In this document: positions 7,574 to 15,565 of the stretch, one piece after another
Numbering within the stretch: position 1 is the stretch's first letter
Layout of the letters: each line of letters starts with the position of its first letter
NCBI RefSeq assembly: GCF_003862495.1
Contig: NZ_RRCH01000031.1
Span: forward strand, 1 to 64,000
Length of the DNA stretch: 64,000 nt
From: Halocatena pleomorpha
GTDB taxonomy: Archaea > Halobacteriota > Halobacteria > Halobacteriales > Haloarculaceae
Direction: 5' to 3'
The notes under the pieces: model-generated
Databases searched by the model: none
The model's input: the letters and a program-made list of their open reading frames with translations, nothing else
What the model was told of the DNA's origin: nothing
Position numbers and translations under genes: made by a program

Positions 7574-8917
7574 TCAAACGAGGCTTGCGCCGTCGAACGT
7601 GGTTCGGTCGTACTCGATCTCCATCAGGTCGAGCACGGTTGGCGCGATGTCGAACAGGTCGACATCGTTGATGCGCGCAGTGGGATCATCGACGAACAGA
7701 CACGCGTTTTCGAAGCTGTGCATCCCGTTTCGGGGACCCACATCGAAGACATCGCTGTCGTCTTTGAAGCCGGCTTTGAGATCGAAGCCGTGGTTCGGAA
7801 TCACAACGACATCCGGCGCGATGTCGTCGTGGTCGCCACGGAACGCGTCGTCATTAGTAACGACACGGTCCGCGACAGGAGTTCCGTCAGGGCCTTCAAG
7901 ACCCTCGATCATGTCGATAAGTTCCTCACGAGTCTCCTCGTACTCCGATTCAGGGACGCTCCCGCGAGGTTCGCGCCCTTCGAGATTGATGTACAATCGG
8001 CCCGGAATGAGCGAGTAGGCCCGCGTCTCGTCTGTGATATCCGACAGCTCGCTGTGATCGTCAGTGCGGTAATCGAGCCATCCCTGCTCACGCAGCCACG
8101 TGTTGAGGTGAACCTCATAATCCTCACTCGTGAACCCGTGGTCGCTTGCGACGACCATCGTCGTGTTGTCGTCGAGGAGTTCGCGGAGCCGACCGATGTA
8201 CTCATCGACCTTCCGGTAAAACTCCATGAACGCTTCGCGGTTCTCCCCGTCCTGCTCGTAATCTTTGAACAGGAAGTGGTTGACCCGATCAGTGGTCATG
8301 AACACCCCAAAGAAGAGATCCCAGTCATCCTCCTCGATGTACTGCTTGAACGCCTCGAAGCGCGCATCGATGGTCTCGTGGGCGTCTTCCATGAACTCGG
8401 TTTTGTCGTCCTGGTGGCCGAGCTTCGCGTTGACATCGATGCGGTAGTCCAGTTCCTCCAACGACTGACTGAGATCGTCGGGCGTAGCGGCTTTCCCGAC
8501 GCTGGGAGAGAGAAAGCCAGATACCATCCGTTGGACGTTTCGCTGCGGTGGAAACGTGACCGGGACGTTCATCACGGTCGCGTCCCGGTCGGCAGACGTA
8601 ACGCGGTCCCACAGCCGGGTCGCTTGAACGTCTCGACCCATCGGAACGTACGTCTCGTACGATCCCACTTCTCGGTCCTGAAAGCCGTACACACCGGTCT
8701 CGCCGGGGTTGACGCCCGTCGTCAGCGACGGCCAGCACGCACTCGACTCAGGGGGAACGATGCTGTCGATCGGTCCCGCTGCGCCGTCGTTCGCCATCGC
8801 CGTCAGATTCGGAAAATCATCCGGATTGTCAGCGATGAGGCTGTACGGCACGCCGTCGATACCGATGAACGCAACCCGTGGTCCGTCGTCGCCACGAAGT
8901 CGATCGAACAGTCCCAT
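7574..8917 (-). CDS. alkaline phosphatase superfamily (type I phosphodiesterase/nucleotide pyrophosphatase)
   Basis: The 447-aa protein starts at ATG 8917; nine more in-frame residues upstream look spurious. VAFIGIDGVPYSLI carries the first metal-binding Asp, PESSACWPSLTTGVNPGETGVYGF supplies the nucleophilic Ser/Thr with the TGxxPGxHG-like loop, and VVASDHGF holds metal ligands Asp-His typical of the superfamily. No signal peptide or membrane segment is visible, so it acts in the cytosol or on the inner membrane face. Substrates in this superfamily are phosphodiesters, phosphomonoesters or sulfate esters; here a lipid-linked sugar or nucleotide-sugar is a guess from the 91-bp linkage to the GT-C gene. 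Confidence 0.85.
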   Translation of the reverse strand: MGLFDRLRGDDGPRVAFIGIDGVPYSLIADNPDDFPNLTAMANDGAAGPIDSIVPPESSACWPSLTTGVNPGETGVYGFQDREVGSYETYVPMGRDVQATRLWDRVTSADRDATVMNVPVTFPPQRNVQRMVSGFLSPSVGKAATPDDLSQSLEELDYRIDVNAKLGHQDDKTEFMEDAHETIDARFEAFKQYIEEDDWDLFFGVFMTTDRVNHFLFKDYEQDGENREAFMEFYRKVDEYIGRLRELLDDNTTMVVASDHGFTSEDYEVHLNTWLREQGWLDYRTDDHSELSDITDETRAYSLIPGRLYINLEGREPRGSVPESEYEETREELIDMIEGLEGPDGTPVADRVVTNDDAFRGDHDDIAPDVVVIPNHGFDLKAGFKDDSDVFDVGPRNGMHSFENACLFVDDPTARINDVDLFDIAPTVLDLMEIEYDRTTFDGASLV

Positions 8918-9193
8918 ACCGCCGTCTGCGTGAGGAACACACAAGAACCTTCTTTTCCCCGTCGGTTACGCCCCTAATGACCGCCCGGCGGGTGTCGATT
9001 CCTCGCTCACCTCACGCTCAGAATCGGCGTCGACGTTCTCCGGAACGACGGTCAAGTGGTCGATGCCGATGGGTACACGCCGTTTCATTCCATCTACGCA
9101 TACGGACTGAGAGAACAAGTAATTACTCATGATCATAATGCATGGCGTCGAACGTCTGTATGCCTAGGAGACATTCGTCCTCCCAGACGATGG
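8918..9193. other. 276-bp intergenic region, no gene seen
   Basis: This lies between the pyrophosphatase stop and the phosphatase start, both on the minus strand. The segment near 9110-9145 is AT-rich (AATTACTCATGATCATAATG). I find no convincing small ORF, tRNA or hairpin with a T tract. Confidence 0.4.
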
Positions 9194-9727
9194 TTACGCG
9201 AACTGTTCCTGGTAGAGTTCCTGGGCGTGTTCGATCGCGTCCAGAGCGGCCTGTTTATCCTCCCAGCCGAGCGTTTCGACTTCTTTCCCTTCTTCGAGGT
9301 TCTTATACGTCGAGAAGAACTCGTCGATCTCGTCTCGGGTTTGTTGGGGGATGTCTTCGAGCGTTTGGACGTGGTCGTATCGGGGGTCTTCCGTCGGCAC
9401 CGCGATGACCTTGTCGTCCTGTTCGCCGTCGTCGTCCATCTTCATGAGCGCGACCGGACGGGCCTCGATCACACAGCCGGGGAACGTCGCGTCTTCGACG
9501 AGAACGAGCACGTCGAAGGGGTCCTCGTCGTCGTAGTACGAACGCGGAATGAACCCATAATCGGACGGGTAGTGCACGTTACTGTGGAGCACACGGTCGA
9601 GCACGACACCCGGAACGTCCTTGTCGTACTCGTATTTGTTCCGTTCGCCTTTCAGGCACTCGATCACCGCGTAAATCGTTTCTGGCGGATTCGGTCCGGT
9701 TTCGAGATCCTCCCACAGGTTCGTCAT
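9194..9727 (-). CDS. ppa: inorganic pyrophosphatase (family I)
   Basis: The 177-aa cytosolic enzyme hydrolyses pyrophosphate to phosphate, driving nucleotide-sugar, nucleic acid and aminoacyl-tRNA synthesis. MTNLWEDLETGPNPP is the usual archaeal N-terminus, so the ATG at 9727 is chosen although the frame runs back to 9892. The family signature DEDPFDVLVLVED (about residues 66-78) carries the magnesium-binding aspartates of the DxDPxD motif, and YPSDYGFIPRSYYDDEDP is the typical active-site loop. Length matches the hexameric bacterial/archaeal class. Monocistronic. Confidence 0.95.
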   Translation of the reverse strand: MTNLWEDLETGPNPPETIYAVIECLKGERNKYEYDKDVPGVVLDRVLHSNVHYPSDYGFIPRSYYDDEDPFDVLVLVEDATFPGCVIEARPVALMKMDDDGEQDDKVIAVPTEDPRYDHVQTLEDIPQQTRDEIDEFFSTYKNLEEGKEVETLGWEDKQAALDAIEHAQELYQEQFA

Positions 9728-9916
9728 CGCCCACACTGGGGAGGGTGACCCAAAAATTTCTTTCGACATACGCTTCATTCGCGGCATAATATGTAATGCT
9801 TTTTTAGACAGAAAGAATCCATTATCACTTAATAGTATCGGGCATGACCGGTAGTTTATACAAACAATATCCGTGCAGTGACGTGGCTGCACAAATACTC
9901 GATTGATGGTTGAAAA

Positions 9917-9955
9917 GTTTTAAATAGAGTGGTGACATTTGTATAGGTCATGTCA
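9917..9955 (+). promoter_or_regulatory. TATA box and dyad at the PadR-like regulator start
   Basis: GTTTTAAATAG at 9917-9926 is a good haloarchaeal TATA box 24-33 bp before ATG 9950, predicting a leaderless mRNA. A perfect dyad TGACAT-N11-ATGTCA (9933-9938 and 9950-9955) straddles the predicted transcription start and the start codon. Such placement is what an autorepressor operator would look like; binding is inference. Confidence 0.5.
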
Positions 9956-10315
9956 GAGGCACAGTCAGTCTCCGGCGTATCGCGCATCGAACGCGACCTG
10001 ACCGCATTTCAGCAGAACATCCTCGTGATACTCTCCGAGGAAGCACGGTATGGGCTTGCGATCAAGCGCGAACTAGAGCAGTATTACGGTTCGGAAGTCA
10101 ATCACGGGCGACTGTATCCGAACCTGGACGATCTGGTAGAAATGGGTTTAGTCGAGAAAAGCGAACTCGACAAACGCACGAACCAGTACGCGTTGACCCA
10201 GACCGGTCACGACGCCGTCATCGATCAGCTGTCGTGGGTGTTCTCCCGATTCGCCACGACAAAAAGCCGTGCCGACGAGATTCGGGCACTCGTCGACGAA
10301 GCACAACAGGAGTAG
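9950..10315 (+). CDS. PadR-like winged-helix transcriptional regulator
   Basis: The 121-aa protein has a single wHTH: LTAFQQNILVILSEEARYGLAIKREL (about residues 18-43), GRLYPNLDDLVEMGLVEKSEL with the recognition helix at RLYPNLDDL, and a wing at RTNQYALTQTGHDAV. This is the PadR layout common in haloarchaea. The C-terminal helix (residues 85-121) is probably for dimerisation. The dyad overlapping its own start suggests autoregulation. It stands alone and converges on the RNase H operon 13 bp away. Ligand and targets are unknown. Confidence 0.85.
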   Translation: MSEAQSVSGVSRIERDLTAFQQNILVILSEEARYGLAIKRELEQYYGSEVNHGRLYPNLDDLVEMGLVEKSELDKRTNQYALTQTGHDAVIDQLSWVFSRFATTKSRADEIRALVDEAQQE

Positions 10316-10328
10316 ATCGAATCGGCGC

Positions 10329-10853
10329 TTACTCTCGGGCAAGATCGAGCGCCAGATCTACTGATTTCTCGATGACCGCACGCTGTTTTTTTGTGGGCCA
10401 GACGTTACGTGGATAGTACTCAGTGAGGAACTCCTCACGCATGGCTTCCGTGGCGTGTTCGATCGCCATCGCGTAGTGGTTGCTCATGAATTCTGAGAAC
10501 GCCGCGGCGTTAGCGCCGTGGCTGTCGCCGTATCGTTCAGTGACGCGGGCCGCAACATCGCGGTTGTGTTGGTGGACTTCCTCCCACTCGTCGGTCGCTG
10601 GGGCTTCGAGCGGTCGTTCGATCGCGCGGTCGGTGTCGTCGATGCGCTCGGTTTGGACCGTTCCGTCCGCAACCCAGTCATCGGGAAAGCAGACGAGCGT
10701 CGCGTCTGGTTCGCGCTCACGAGCAATGTAGCCGTGGCGCGCTAAGAGATCGTCACGCGTTGTCCGCGCGGCATCAGCTTCGTCCGAATCGATGGCTGCG
10801 CGCGCTAGGCGGGTCAGCCGCTCTGCCTCATCAGCAATATCGTCAGGAAGCAT
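10329..10853 (-). CDS. conserved haloarchaeal protein linked to rnhA
   Basis: The 174-aa acidic protein starts at ATG 10853, inside the last codons of rnhA (11-bp overlap); the longer upstream frame lies entirely in rnhA and is a shadow. The sequence is helical: a short N-terminal coil (residues 4-30), a central ATLVCFPDDWV strand, then EWEEVHQHNRDVAARVTERYGDSHGANAAAFSEFMSNHYA, and a closing EYYPRNVWPTKKQRAVIEKSV. I do not recognise a catalytic motif. Tight coupling to rnhA suggests a role in the same nucleic-acid process, but function is unknown. Confidence 0.75.
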   Translation of the reverse strand: MLPDDIADEAERLTRLARAAIDSDEADAARTTRDDLLARHGYIAREREPDATLVCFPDDWVADGTVQTERIDDTDRAIERPLEAPATDEWEEVHQHNRDVAARVTERYGDSHGANAAAFSEFMSNHYAMAIEHATEAMREEFLTEYYPRNVWPTKKQRAVIEKSVDLALDLARE

Positions 10854-11439
10854 CGTCGAGTGCCTCGTTGACGAGCGCGTCGGCACGCTCATTGACCTCC
10901 CGAGGAACGTGGGAGAGAGACCAGTCATCGAACGCTTCGAGCAGCTCACGCGCACGAACCCGTCGTTCCCGCAACCCCGGATCGTTTACCGACCACTGAC
11001 CGGTCACTTGTTTCACCACCAGCTCGGAATCACCCCGAATCTCGGCCGTGTCGAAACCGTAGTCGGCGGCGACGTCGACCGCTCGGATGAGCGCGTCGTA
11101 TTCGGCACGGTTGTTAGTGGTCTCTCCGATGCGTTCACCACCCTCCGAAACGATACCCTCGCTCGTAAGGATCACCCATCCGATCGCCGCGGGACCGGGA
11201 TTGCCGCGCGCTCCCCCATCGAAGTACACGTGTGCCCGACCGCCCGTTTCACGTAGCACCGCGACTAACCGTTCCGGGGATGACCCCTGTATGAGAACTT
11301 TCTCCTCGTAGGCGACAGCAGTCGCGCCCTCGGACTCGGCCCGCCAGCACTCGTGGTCGGTGTTGCCCGACTCGACAGCGATACCCGCCGCCTGAAGACG
11401 CTCGCGGGCAACGCTGGGGTCACACTCGATGACCGGCAT
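10843..11439 (-). CDS. rnhA: ribonuclease HI
   Basis: The 198-aa enzyme cleaves RNA in RNA/DNA hybrids. Residues 1-65 are a small N-terminal domain found in haloarchaeal RNase HI; the RNase H fold follows. Catalytic acidic residues are visible in order: Asp in YFDGGARGNPG (near 73), Glu in NNRAEYDAL (near 113), Asp in IRGDSELV (near 136) and Asp in NERADALVN (near 187). The protein is the archaeal type-1 (Sso-like) enzyme. Its 3' end overlaps the helical partner protein at 10329-10853, so the two are co-translated. Confidence 0.92.
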   Translation of the reverse strand: MPVIECDPSVARERLQAAGIAVESGNTDHECWRAESEGATAVAYEEKVLIQGSSPERLVAVLRETGGRAHVYFDGGARGNPGPAAIGWVILTSEGIVSEGGERIGETTNNRAEYDALIRAVDVAADYGFDTAEIRGDSELVVKQVTGQWSVNDPGLRERRVRARELLEAFDDWSLSHVPREVNERADALVNEALDDAS

Positions 11440-11605
11440 ACGTTCGGATCACCATGGAACTGATAAGTGGCTTCCGATCGCTAGGATCGGGCGACGGCTG
11501 ACTGCACCCTCCTCACGTGTATCATTTTTGGAGCAGAGAGAGGCGGCAGATAATTCCGTGTTGCGGAAGATCTAAGTGCGCTGACCGAGGTAGTATAAAA
11601 ATGCG
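11440..11605. promoter_or_regulatory. divergent intergenic region rnhA / tfb
   Basis: This 166-bp region separates divergent rnhA and the TFB gene. TAGTATAAAA at 11591-11600 is the most TATA-like sequence but ends only 5 nt before the TFB start codon, too close to be that gene's ordinary TATA box; AGATAATTCC near 11539 is a weaker alternative. Confidence 0.3.
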
Positions 11606-12562
11606 ATGACACGGTCCACCCGTACGCGGGAGCGCGAGCAGGAAACGGAACACGAAACAGAACGCACGCGAGAATGTCCCGAATGCGGGTCCGACCACCT
11701 GGTCAAGAGTTCGGATCGTGGTGAACTCATTTGTGATGATTGTGGACTCGTCATCGAAGAGGAGAAGATCGATCCCGGTCCGGAGTGGCGTGCATTCAAC
11801 CACCAAGAGCGTCAGAAGAAATCCCGCGTTGGTGCGCCGACGACCCAAACGATGCACGACAAGGGGTTGACGACCACCATCGACTGGAAAGACAAAGACG
11901 CCTACGGGCGATCGATTTCCTCGAAAAAGCGCAGCCAAATGCATCGCTTGCGCAAGTGGCAAGAGCGCATCCGAACCAAGGACGCGGGGGAGCGAAACCT
12001 GCAGTTCGCGCTCTCGGAGATCGACCGCATGGCGAGCGCACTCGGCGTTCCACGGTCAGTTCGAGAGGTCGCGTCTGTCATCTATCGGCGCGCGTTGAAA
12101 GACGATCTCATCCGTGGACGGTCGATCGAGGGCGTCGCTACCTCCGCGTTGTACGCGGCTTGTCGCAAAGAGGGAATCCCTCGGAGCCTTGAGGAGATAT
12201 CGGAGGTGTCTCGCGTCGAGCGCAAAGAGATCGGACGCACGTACCGGTACATTTCCCAAGAACTCGCGTTGGAGATGGAACCAGTCGATCCGAAGAAGTA
12301 CGTCCCCCGGTTTTGCTCGGAACTCGATCTCTCTGAAGAGGTCAAAGCAAAAGCAAACGAGATCATCACTACCACCGCAGAGGAAGGATTACTGTCGGGA
12401 AAATCCCCGACAGGATACGCCGCCGCAGCGATCTATGCTGCCTCTCTGCTCTGTAACGAGAAGAAAACCCAGCGTGAAGTTGCCGATGTCGCACAAGTGA
12501 CGGAGGTAACGATTCGCAATCGATACCAAGAGCAGATCGAAGCGATGGGAATCCACAGCTAA
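11606..12562 (+). CDS. tfb: transcription initiation factor TFB (TFIIB family)
   Basis: The 318-aa basal transcription factor bridges TBP-TATA complexes and RNA polymerase. The N-terminal zinc ribbon is CPECGSD...[12 protein letters not shown] (Cys pairs near residues 24/27 and 43/46), followed by the B-reader region [23 protein letters not shown]. Two cyclin-like repeats follow (about 115-200 and 210-305), with [17 protein letters not shown] and [18 protein letters not shown] as their matching helices, and a C-terminal HTH for BRE recognition. Haloarchaea carry several TFB paralogues; which one this is cannot be told. Start: ATG 11606 is the only start before the zinc ribbon. Confidence 0.95.
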   Translation: MTRSTRTREREQETEHETERTRECPECGSDHLVKSSDRGELICDDCGLVIEEEKIDPGPEWRAFNHQERQKKSRVGAPTTQTMHDKGLTTTIDWKDKDAYGRSISSKKRSQMHRLRKWQERIRTKDAGERNLQFALSEIDRMASALGVPRSVREVASVIYRRALKDDLIRGRSIEGVATSALYAACRKEGIPRSLEEISEVSRVERKEIGRTYRYISQELALEMEPVDPKKYVPRFCSELDLSEEVKAKANEIITTTAEEGLLSGKSPTGYAAAAIYAASLLCNEKKTQREVADVAQVTEVTIRNRYQEQIEAMGIHS

Positions 12563-12723
12563 TCACCGAGGACGGTTACACCGTGACCACGAGACACCCA
12601 CAATCACTGCGCTCCCGCACTCGTACTCGTACTCGTGGAACATCCAGTGGTTCACACTGGGCTGTGATGTCACCCATTCCGTTTTGCTGAAGGTTCAAGC
12701 CGGACCAGCACCTAAAACGAGTG

Positions 12724-13989
12724 ATGCGGCTTGAGGAGTTCATCGAGGGGATCGAACGCGATGAGGAGCAGCACAAGCGCCAGCTGGCACAGGAAAAGTC
12801 CTACGCCATCACGGAGTATCTCGCGGATGTCGAACAGCAGATCAACGAGACAGTTCAGGGTGATTCGTTGTTCGGAAGCACTGCCCCGTCGATTTTCGTC
12901 GGCCGATCGGGCTATCCACGCGTCTCTGCTGGGGTGTTGGCTCCGGTCGCGTCGGACGCCCCTGCTACCGATTACGTCACGAGCGGAGAGTGGTACCGAC
13001 AAGGGGTGACGATCGACGACGTGTTCCAGACCCGAGCCGGACTGCTCAACTCCACACAGCCGACGGACATCCACGTGGCCGACGAATGGGACGGGTTCAC
13101 GGGTGTTCGCAGAGAAGTAGCCATCGCAGATCGTCCAGTCGACGTGGAGGTCGATCTTGAGAACACGCCCTCACTCGACATGGCTGTCGATCGCGTAGCG
13201 ACGCCACACGGGCCGCGAGCGCACGCGAGTGACGCCCAACTCACGGAGAACCCTCACGTCCCGCGTGCGGTCGAGAAGACGCTTTCAGACGACGACTGGC
13301 GGGCAGAGGGGGCGATGACGTATCTGTACAACCGTGGATTCGACGTGTACGATATCAACACCATCCTGTCGGCGGGTGCGCTCGGGCAGCGGCGCAACCG
13401 TACACTGGTTCCGACGCGGTGGTCGATCACCGCTGTCGATGACACTGTCTCCCAGTTCCTACGCGGATCGCTCCGAAACGCCCCAACCATCGACACGGTG
13501 GAGGTACGACGCGAGACGTATCTCGGTAACGAGTTTTGGGTGCTTCTCGCCCCCGGAAACTGGGAGTTCGAACTCGTGGAGATGAAATCACCGGGGAGCG
13601 TCTGGAATCCCGGCCGTGAGGGCTACTGGATCGCAAGCGATTATGAGGGCTTTGGGGGACGAACGCAGTACGTCGAAGAGACCGCCGGTGCGTACTACGC
13701 CGCCCGCCTCGCGGTGCTCGAACACCTCATAGAGCGCGATCGCCAAGCAAAGGCGCTCGTCCTCCGGGATGTCACGGACGACTACTGGGGTCCGGTCGGC
13801 GTCTGGCTGATCCGGGAGACTGTCCGAGACGCGCTTTCGAACGCACCGGCCACGGCGGAATCGTTCCACCGGGCCATCGGCCAGTTGCGAGAACAGTTAC
13901 CGATCGGGGGCCCAGAACTACGCCGCAACTCCGAACTGGTCGCAGGCGTTCAGTCGGATCTCTCTGCGTTTCTCGACCGAAACCGATGA
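12724..13989 (+). CDS. nreA: Nre family DNA repair protein with PIP box
   Basis: The 421-aa protein starts at ATG 12724 (a GTG directly upstream is possible). FVGRSGYPRVSAGVLAPVA (about residues 57-75) is the hallmark of the Nre_N domain, and the later half (TLVPTRWSITAVDD, EFELVEMKSPGSVWNP, GPVGVWLIRETVRDAL) matches Nre_C. Archaeal Nre proteins function in DNA damage repair and bind PCNA. The extreme C-terminus reads QSDLSAFLDRNR, a clear QxxLxxFL PCNA-interacting motif. No other catalytic motif is obvious. It stands alone, 161 bp after tfb; a run of repeated ACTCGT units lies near 12618-12632 upstream. I first considered NurA but the motifs do not fit. Confidence 0.88.
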   Translation: MRLEEFIEGIERDEEQHKRQLAQEKSYAITEYLADVEQQINETVQGDSLFGSTAPSIFVGRSGYPRVSAGVLAPVASDAPATDYVTSGEWYRQGVTIDDVFQTRAGLLNSTQPTDIHVADEWDGFTGVRREVAIADRPVDVEVDLENTPSLDMAVDRVATPHGPRAHASDAQLTENPHVPRAVEKTLSDDDWRAEGAMTYLYNRGFDVYDINTILSAGALGQRRNRTLVPTRWSITAVDDTVSQFLRGSLRNAPTIDTVEVRRETYLGNEFWVLLAPGNWEFELVEMKSPGSVWNPGREGYWIASDYEGFGGRTQYVEETAGAYYAARLAVLEHLIERDRQAKALVLRDVTDDYWGPVGVWLIRETVRDALSNAPATAESFHRAIGQLREQLPIGGPELRRNSELVAGVQSDLSAFLDRNR

Positions 13990-14001
13990 ATCGACTGCTG
14001 T

Positions 14002-14298
14002 CTACGCTTCGTCAGTATTGTCTGTCGGCACCGGTCCGGTACCGATCACCGAACGAACAGCGCTCGTGAGGTCTTGCTCCCGTGGGAAGTACGTTTCGTC
14101 GGATTCTTCGAGTATGTCGGATAGCTCGCGTGGACCGTCGGGCGTGCGGATGACGGCGTCGCCTTCACGCTGAACGACGTCGCTTTTCGGGATGGCATAA
14201 TGCAACCGCGACGTGATGCGCGCGAGCGGTGCACCCTCGACCGGCTCACCCGCCCCGAGTTCTACGACCGGCCCGGACTCCTCGTCCTCTTCAGCCAT
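14002..14298 (-). CDS. small haloarchaeal protein (DUF5789-like)
   Basis: The 98-aa acidic protein has no membrane segment or cysteines. The core APLARITSRLHYAIPKSDVVQREGDAVIRTPDGPRELSDIL... fits the small haloarchaeal family I know as DUF5789 (about 90 aa, R/L-YPI-KSDVV pattern); the family name is from memory. Converges on the Nre gene 12 bp away. Function unknown. Confidence 0.65.
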   Translation of the reverse strand: MAEEDEESGPVVELGAGEPVEGAPLARITSRLHYAIPKSDVVQREGDAVIRTPDGPRELSDILEESDETYFPREQDLTSAVRSVIGTGPVPTDNTDEA

Positions 14299-14453
14299 GG
14301 ACGATCATCCGGCCGGTTTCGGATTAACCCTGTCGGTTGCTTTCGATCGAACAGTCGGAGACGCTCTTCTGTCGGACAGCGAAACGGATATGAGCAATCC
14401 GACAGGATGATCGTCTCGTCTTCCGAGTCGACACAAGAGCGGTGTCCAAAACG

Positions 14454-14482
14454 TTATTATCCAATACACGAATTATGTATTG
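14454..14482 (+). promoter_or_regulatory. promoter with perfect 21-bp dyad before the PolX operon
   Basis: TTATTAT at 14454-14460 is about 25 bp upstream of ATG 14484. Between them lies a perfect dyad CAATACA-N7-TGTATTG (14462-14468 and 14476-14482). The dyad covers the region from just below the TATA box to the predicted transcription start, a classic position for a repressor operator. The first gene encodes a wHTH protein, so autoregulation is the obvious inference. Confidence 0.6.
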
Positions 14483-14483
14483 T

Positions 14484-15077
14484 ATGTCGGCAGCAAACGG
14501 CGATCCTGAACGTGCCATCGATGGGATCATTTCGGTCGCTCATCTGTTAGAAGAGCCGCGACTTGCTCGTCTCTATACCTATATCCTCTGCAACGAGGAC
14601 GTGACGATCGATGAGATCACAGAGAGCATGGGGATCCCACGCACGACGGTCTATTCCGATACGGGATCGCTCGTTGAGCTCGGCGTCCTTACCCGTGATG
14701 AGACGCAAAAAACCCATACCTATACCGCAGTTCCGATCACCCTTACAGCGGCTCTCGATGGCGATGAGTACACGGTCACACCGACGCTTATCGAAGCCAT
14801 CGGTCGGGCACCGAACGATCAGGATCTATCTCTCCTGATCGAAAAACATGGCGTCAGTAAACTTGCTGGTGCGTTAACATACGTTATTCCGTACGTCGAG
14901 GGGGGGATGACTGAACGGCTTGCCGCTCGTGAGCTTGGTCTCCATCCCGCATTCGGAATTGCAGTGCTCCACGCGCTCCGAGCGGTCGTCCTCGACATGC
15001 GAGAGCATGATCCGTATTTCGAGCAGATTCGCAACGCTCGGGAGCGACCGCTGGGAGAGTCCGAGGAGTCGACGTGA
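14484..15077 (+). CDS. winged-helix regulator (DUF7437-like)
   Basis: The 197-aa protein carries an N-terminal wHTH (EEPRLARLYTYILCNEDVTIDEITESMGIPRTTVYSDTGSLVELGVL; recognition helix at PRTTVYSDTGSL) with a wing at QKTHTYTAVP, then a C-terminal domain of about 120 residues with GRAPNDQDLSLLIEKHGVSKLAGALTYV. The layout matches a haloarchaeal family I recall as DUF7437 (name unverified). ATG 14484 is preferred to ATG 14475, because the latter falls inside the dyad and upstream of the predicted transcription start. Its TGA overlaps the next gene's GTG (GTGA). It is probably the autoregulator of the five-gene operon. Confidence 0.78.
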   Translation: MSAANGDPERAIDGIISVAHLLEEPRLARLYTYILCNEDVTIDEITESMGIPRTTVYSDTGSLVELGVLTRDETQKTHTYTAVPITLTAALDGDEYTVTPTLIEAIGRAPNDQDLSLLIEKHGVSKLAGALTYVIPYVEGGMTERLAARELGLHPAFGIAVLHALRAVVLDMREHDPYFEQIRNARERPLGESEEST

Positions 15078-15565
15078 TCCAGATGGAAGAAAGTCAGCGC
15101 CAGAATGCAGTCTGGATCGCGGATTCTGGACTTTTCATTGCCTGCGGACGCCAGCAAAATGGGAAATACATTGCACTCGCCCGCTTTGCAACCACAAACG
15201 GAATTACGTTTCTCATCCCGCAGCGGATCCATAACGAACTCGGTGGGGCACCGGAGATCAGTACCCCTGGACAGACGCCCGTCAATAGCGCTATCGATGC
15301 GGGTTGGGTGGCAGTTGCTGATCGGATCGACTACACGACTCCTGCAGTCGCTACCGTGATGGACGATGTGCGCCGCTACAACTCAGCAGTTTCGATCGAT
15401 CCGGTCACAGAATTCGTCACAATCCTCCGCGCCACACTGTCGAGCGATGTTACGGAGCGTTCCCGTTCGGATCTCACCGTCGATCGGTATCGTCACGTTT
15501 CGCACTTCATAATGCACCGACTCCACACGATTCTTTTGTATCTCAGGGACGAACCATCGGTATGA
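15074..15565 (+). CDS. PIN-like protein coupled to the wHTH gene
   Basis: The 163-aa protein (GTG 15074; ATG 15083 is an alternative) begins its fold with NAVWIADSGLFIACG, like the first PIN-domain strand with its metal-binding Asp, then ITFLIPQRIHNELGG, where PIN nucleases carry a conserved Glu, and ATVMDDVRRYN with further Asp residues. These suggest a PIN-family RNase or a degenerate relative, but the match is by eye. It overlaps both neighbours by 4 nt (GTGA upstream, ATGA downstream). With the wHTH partner it has the form of a toxin/antitoxin-like or regulator/nuclease pair; no toxicity is implied by the sequence itself. Confidence 0.6.
   Translation: MIQMEESQRQNAVWIADSGLFIACGRQQNGKYIALARFATTNGITFLIPQRIHNELGGAPEISTPGQTPVNSAIDAGWVAVADRIDYTTPAVATVMDDVRRYNSAVSIDPVTEFVTILRATLSSDVTERSRSDLTVDRYRHVSHFIMHRLHTILLYLRDEPSV

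Noticed and set aside
11591-11600. TATA box of the TFB gene
   Set aside because: TAGTATAAAA ends 5 nt before the start codon, so transcription from it would begin inside the coding sequence. A different promoter is likely.
12660-12710. tRNA-like GGTTCAAGCC near 12689
   Set aside because: No matching acceptor stem, anticodon arm or CCA-side partner could be found around it.
12724-13989. NurA nuclease
   Set aside because: The FVGRSGYPRVSAG motif and C-terminal PIP box identify Nre instead; NurA's catalytic Asp motifs are absent.
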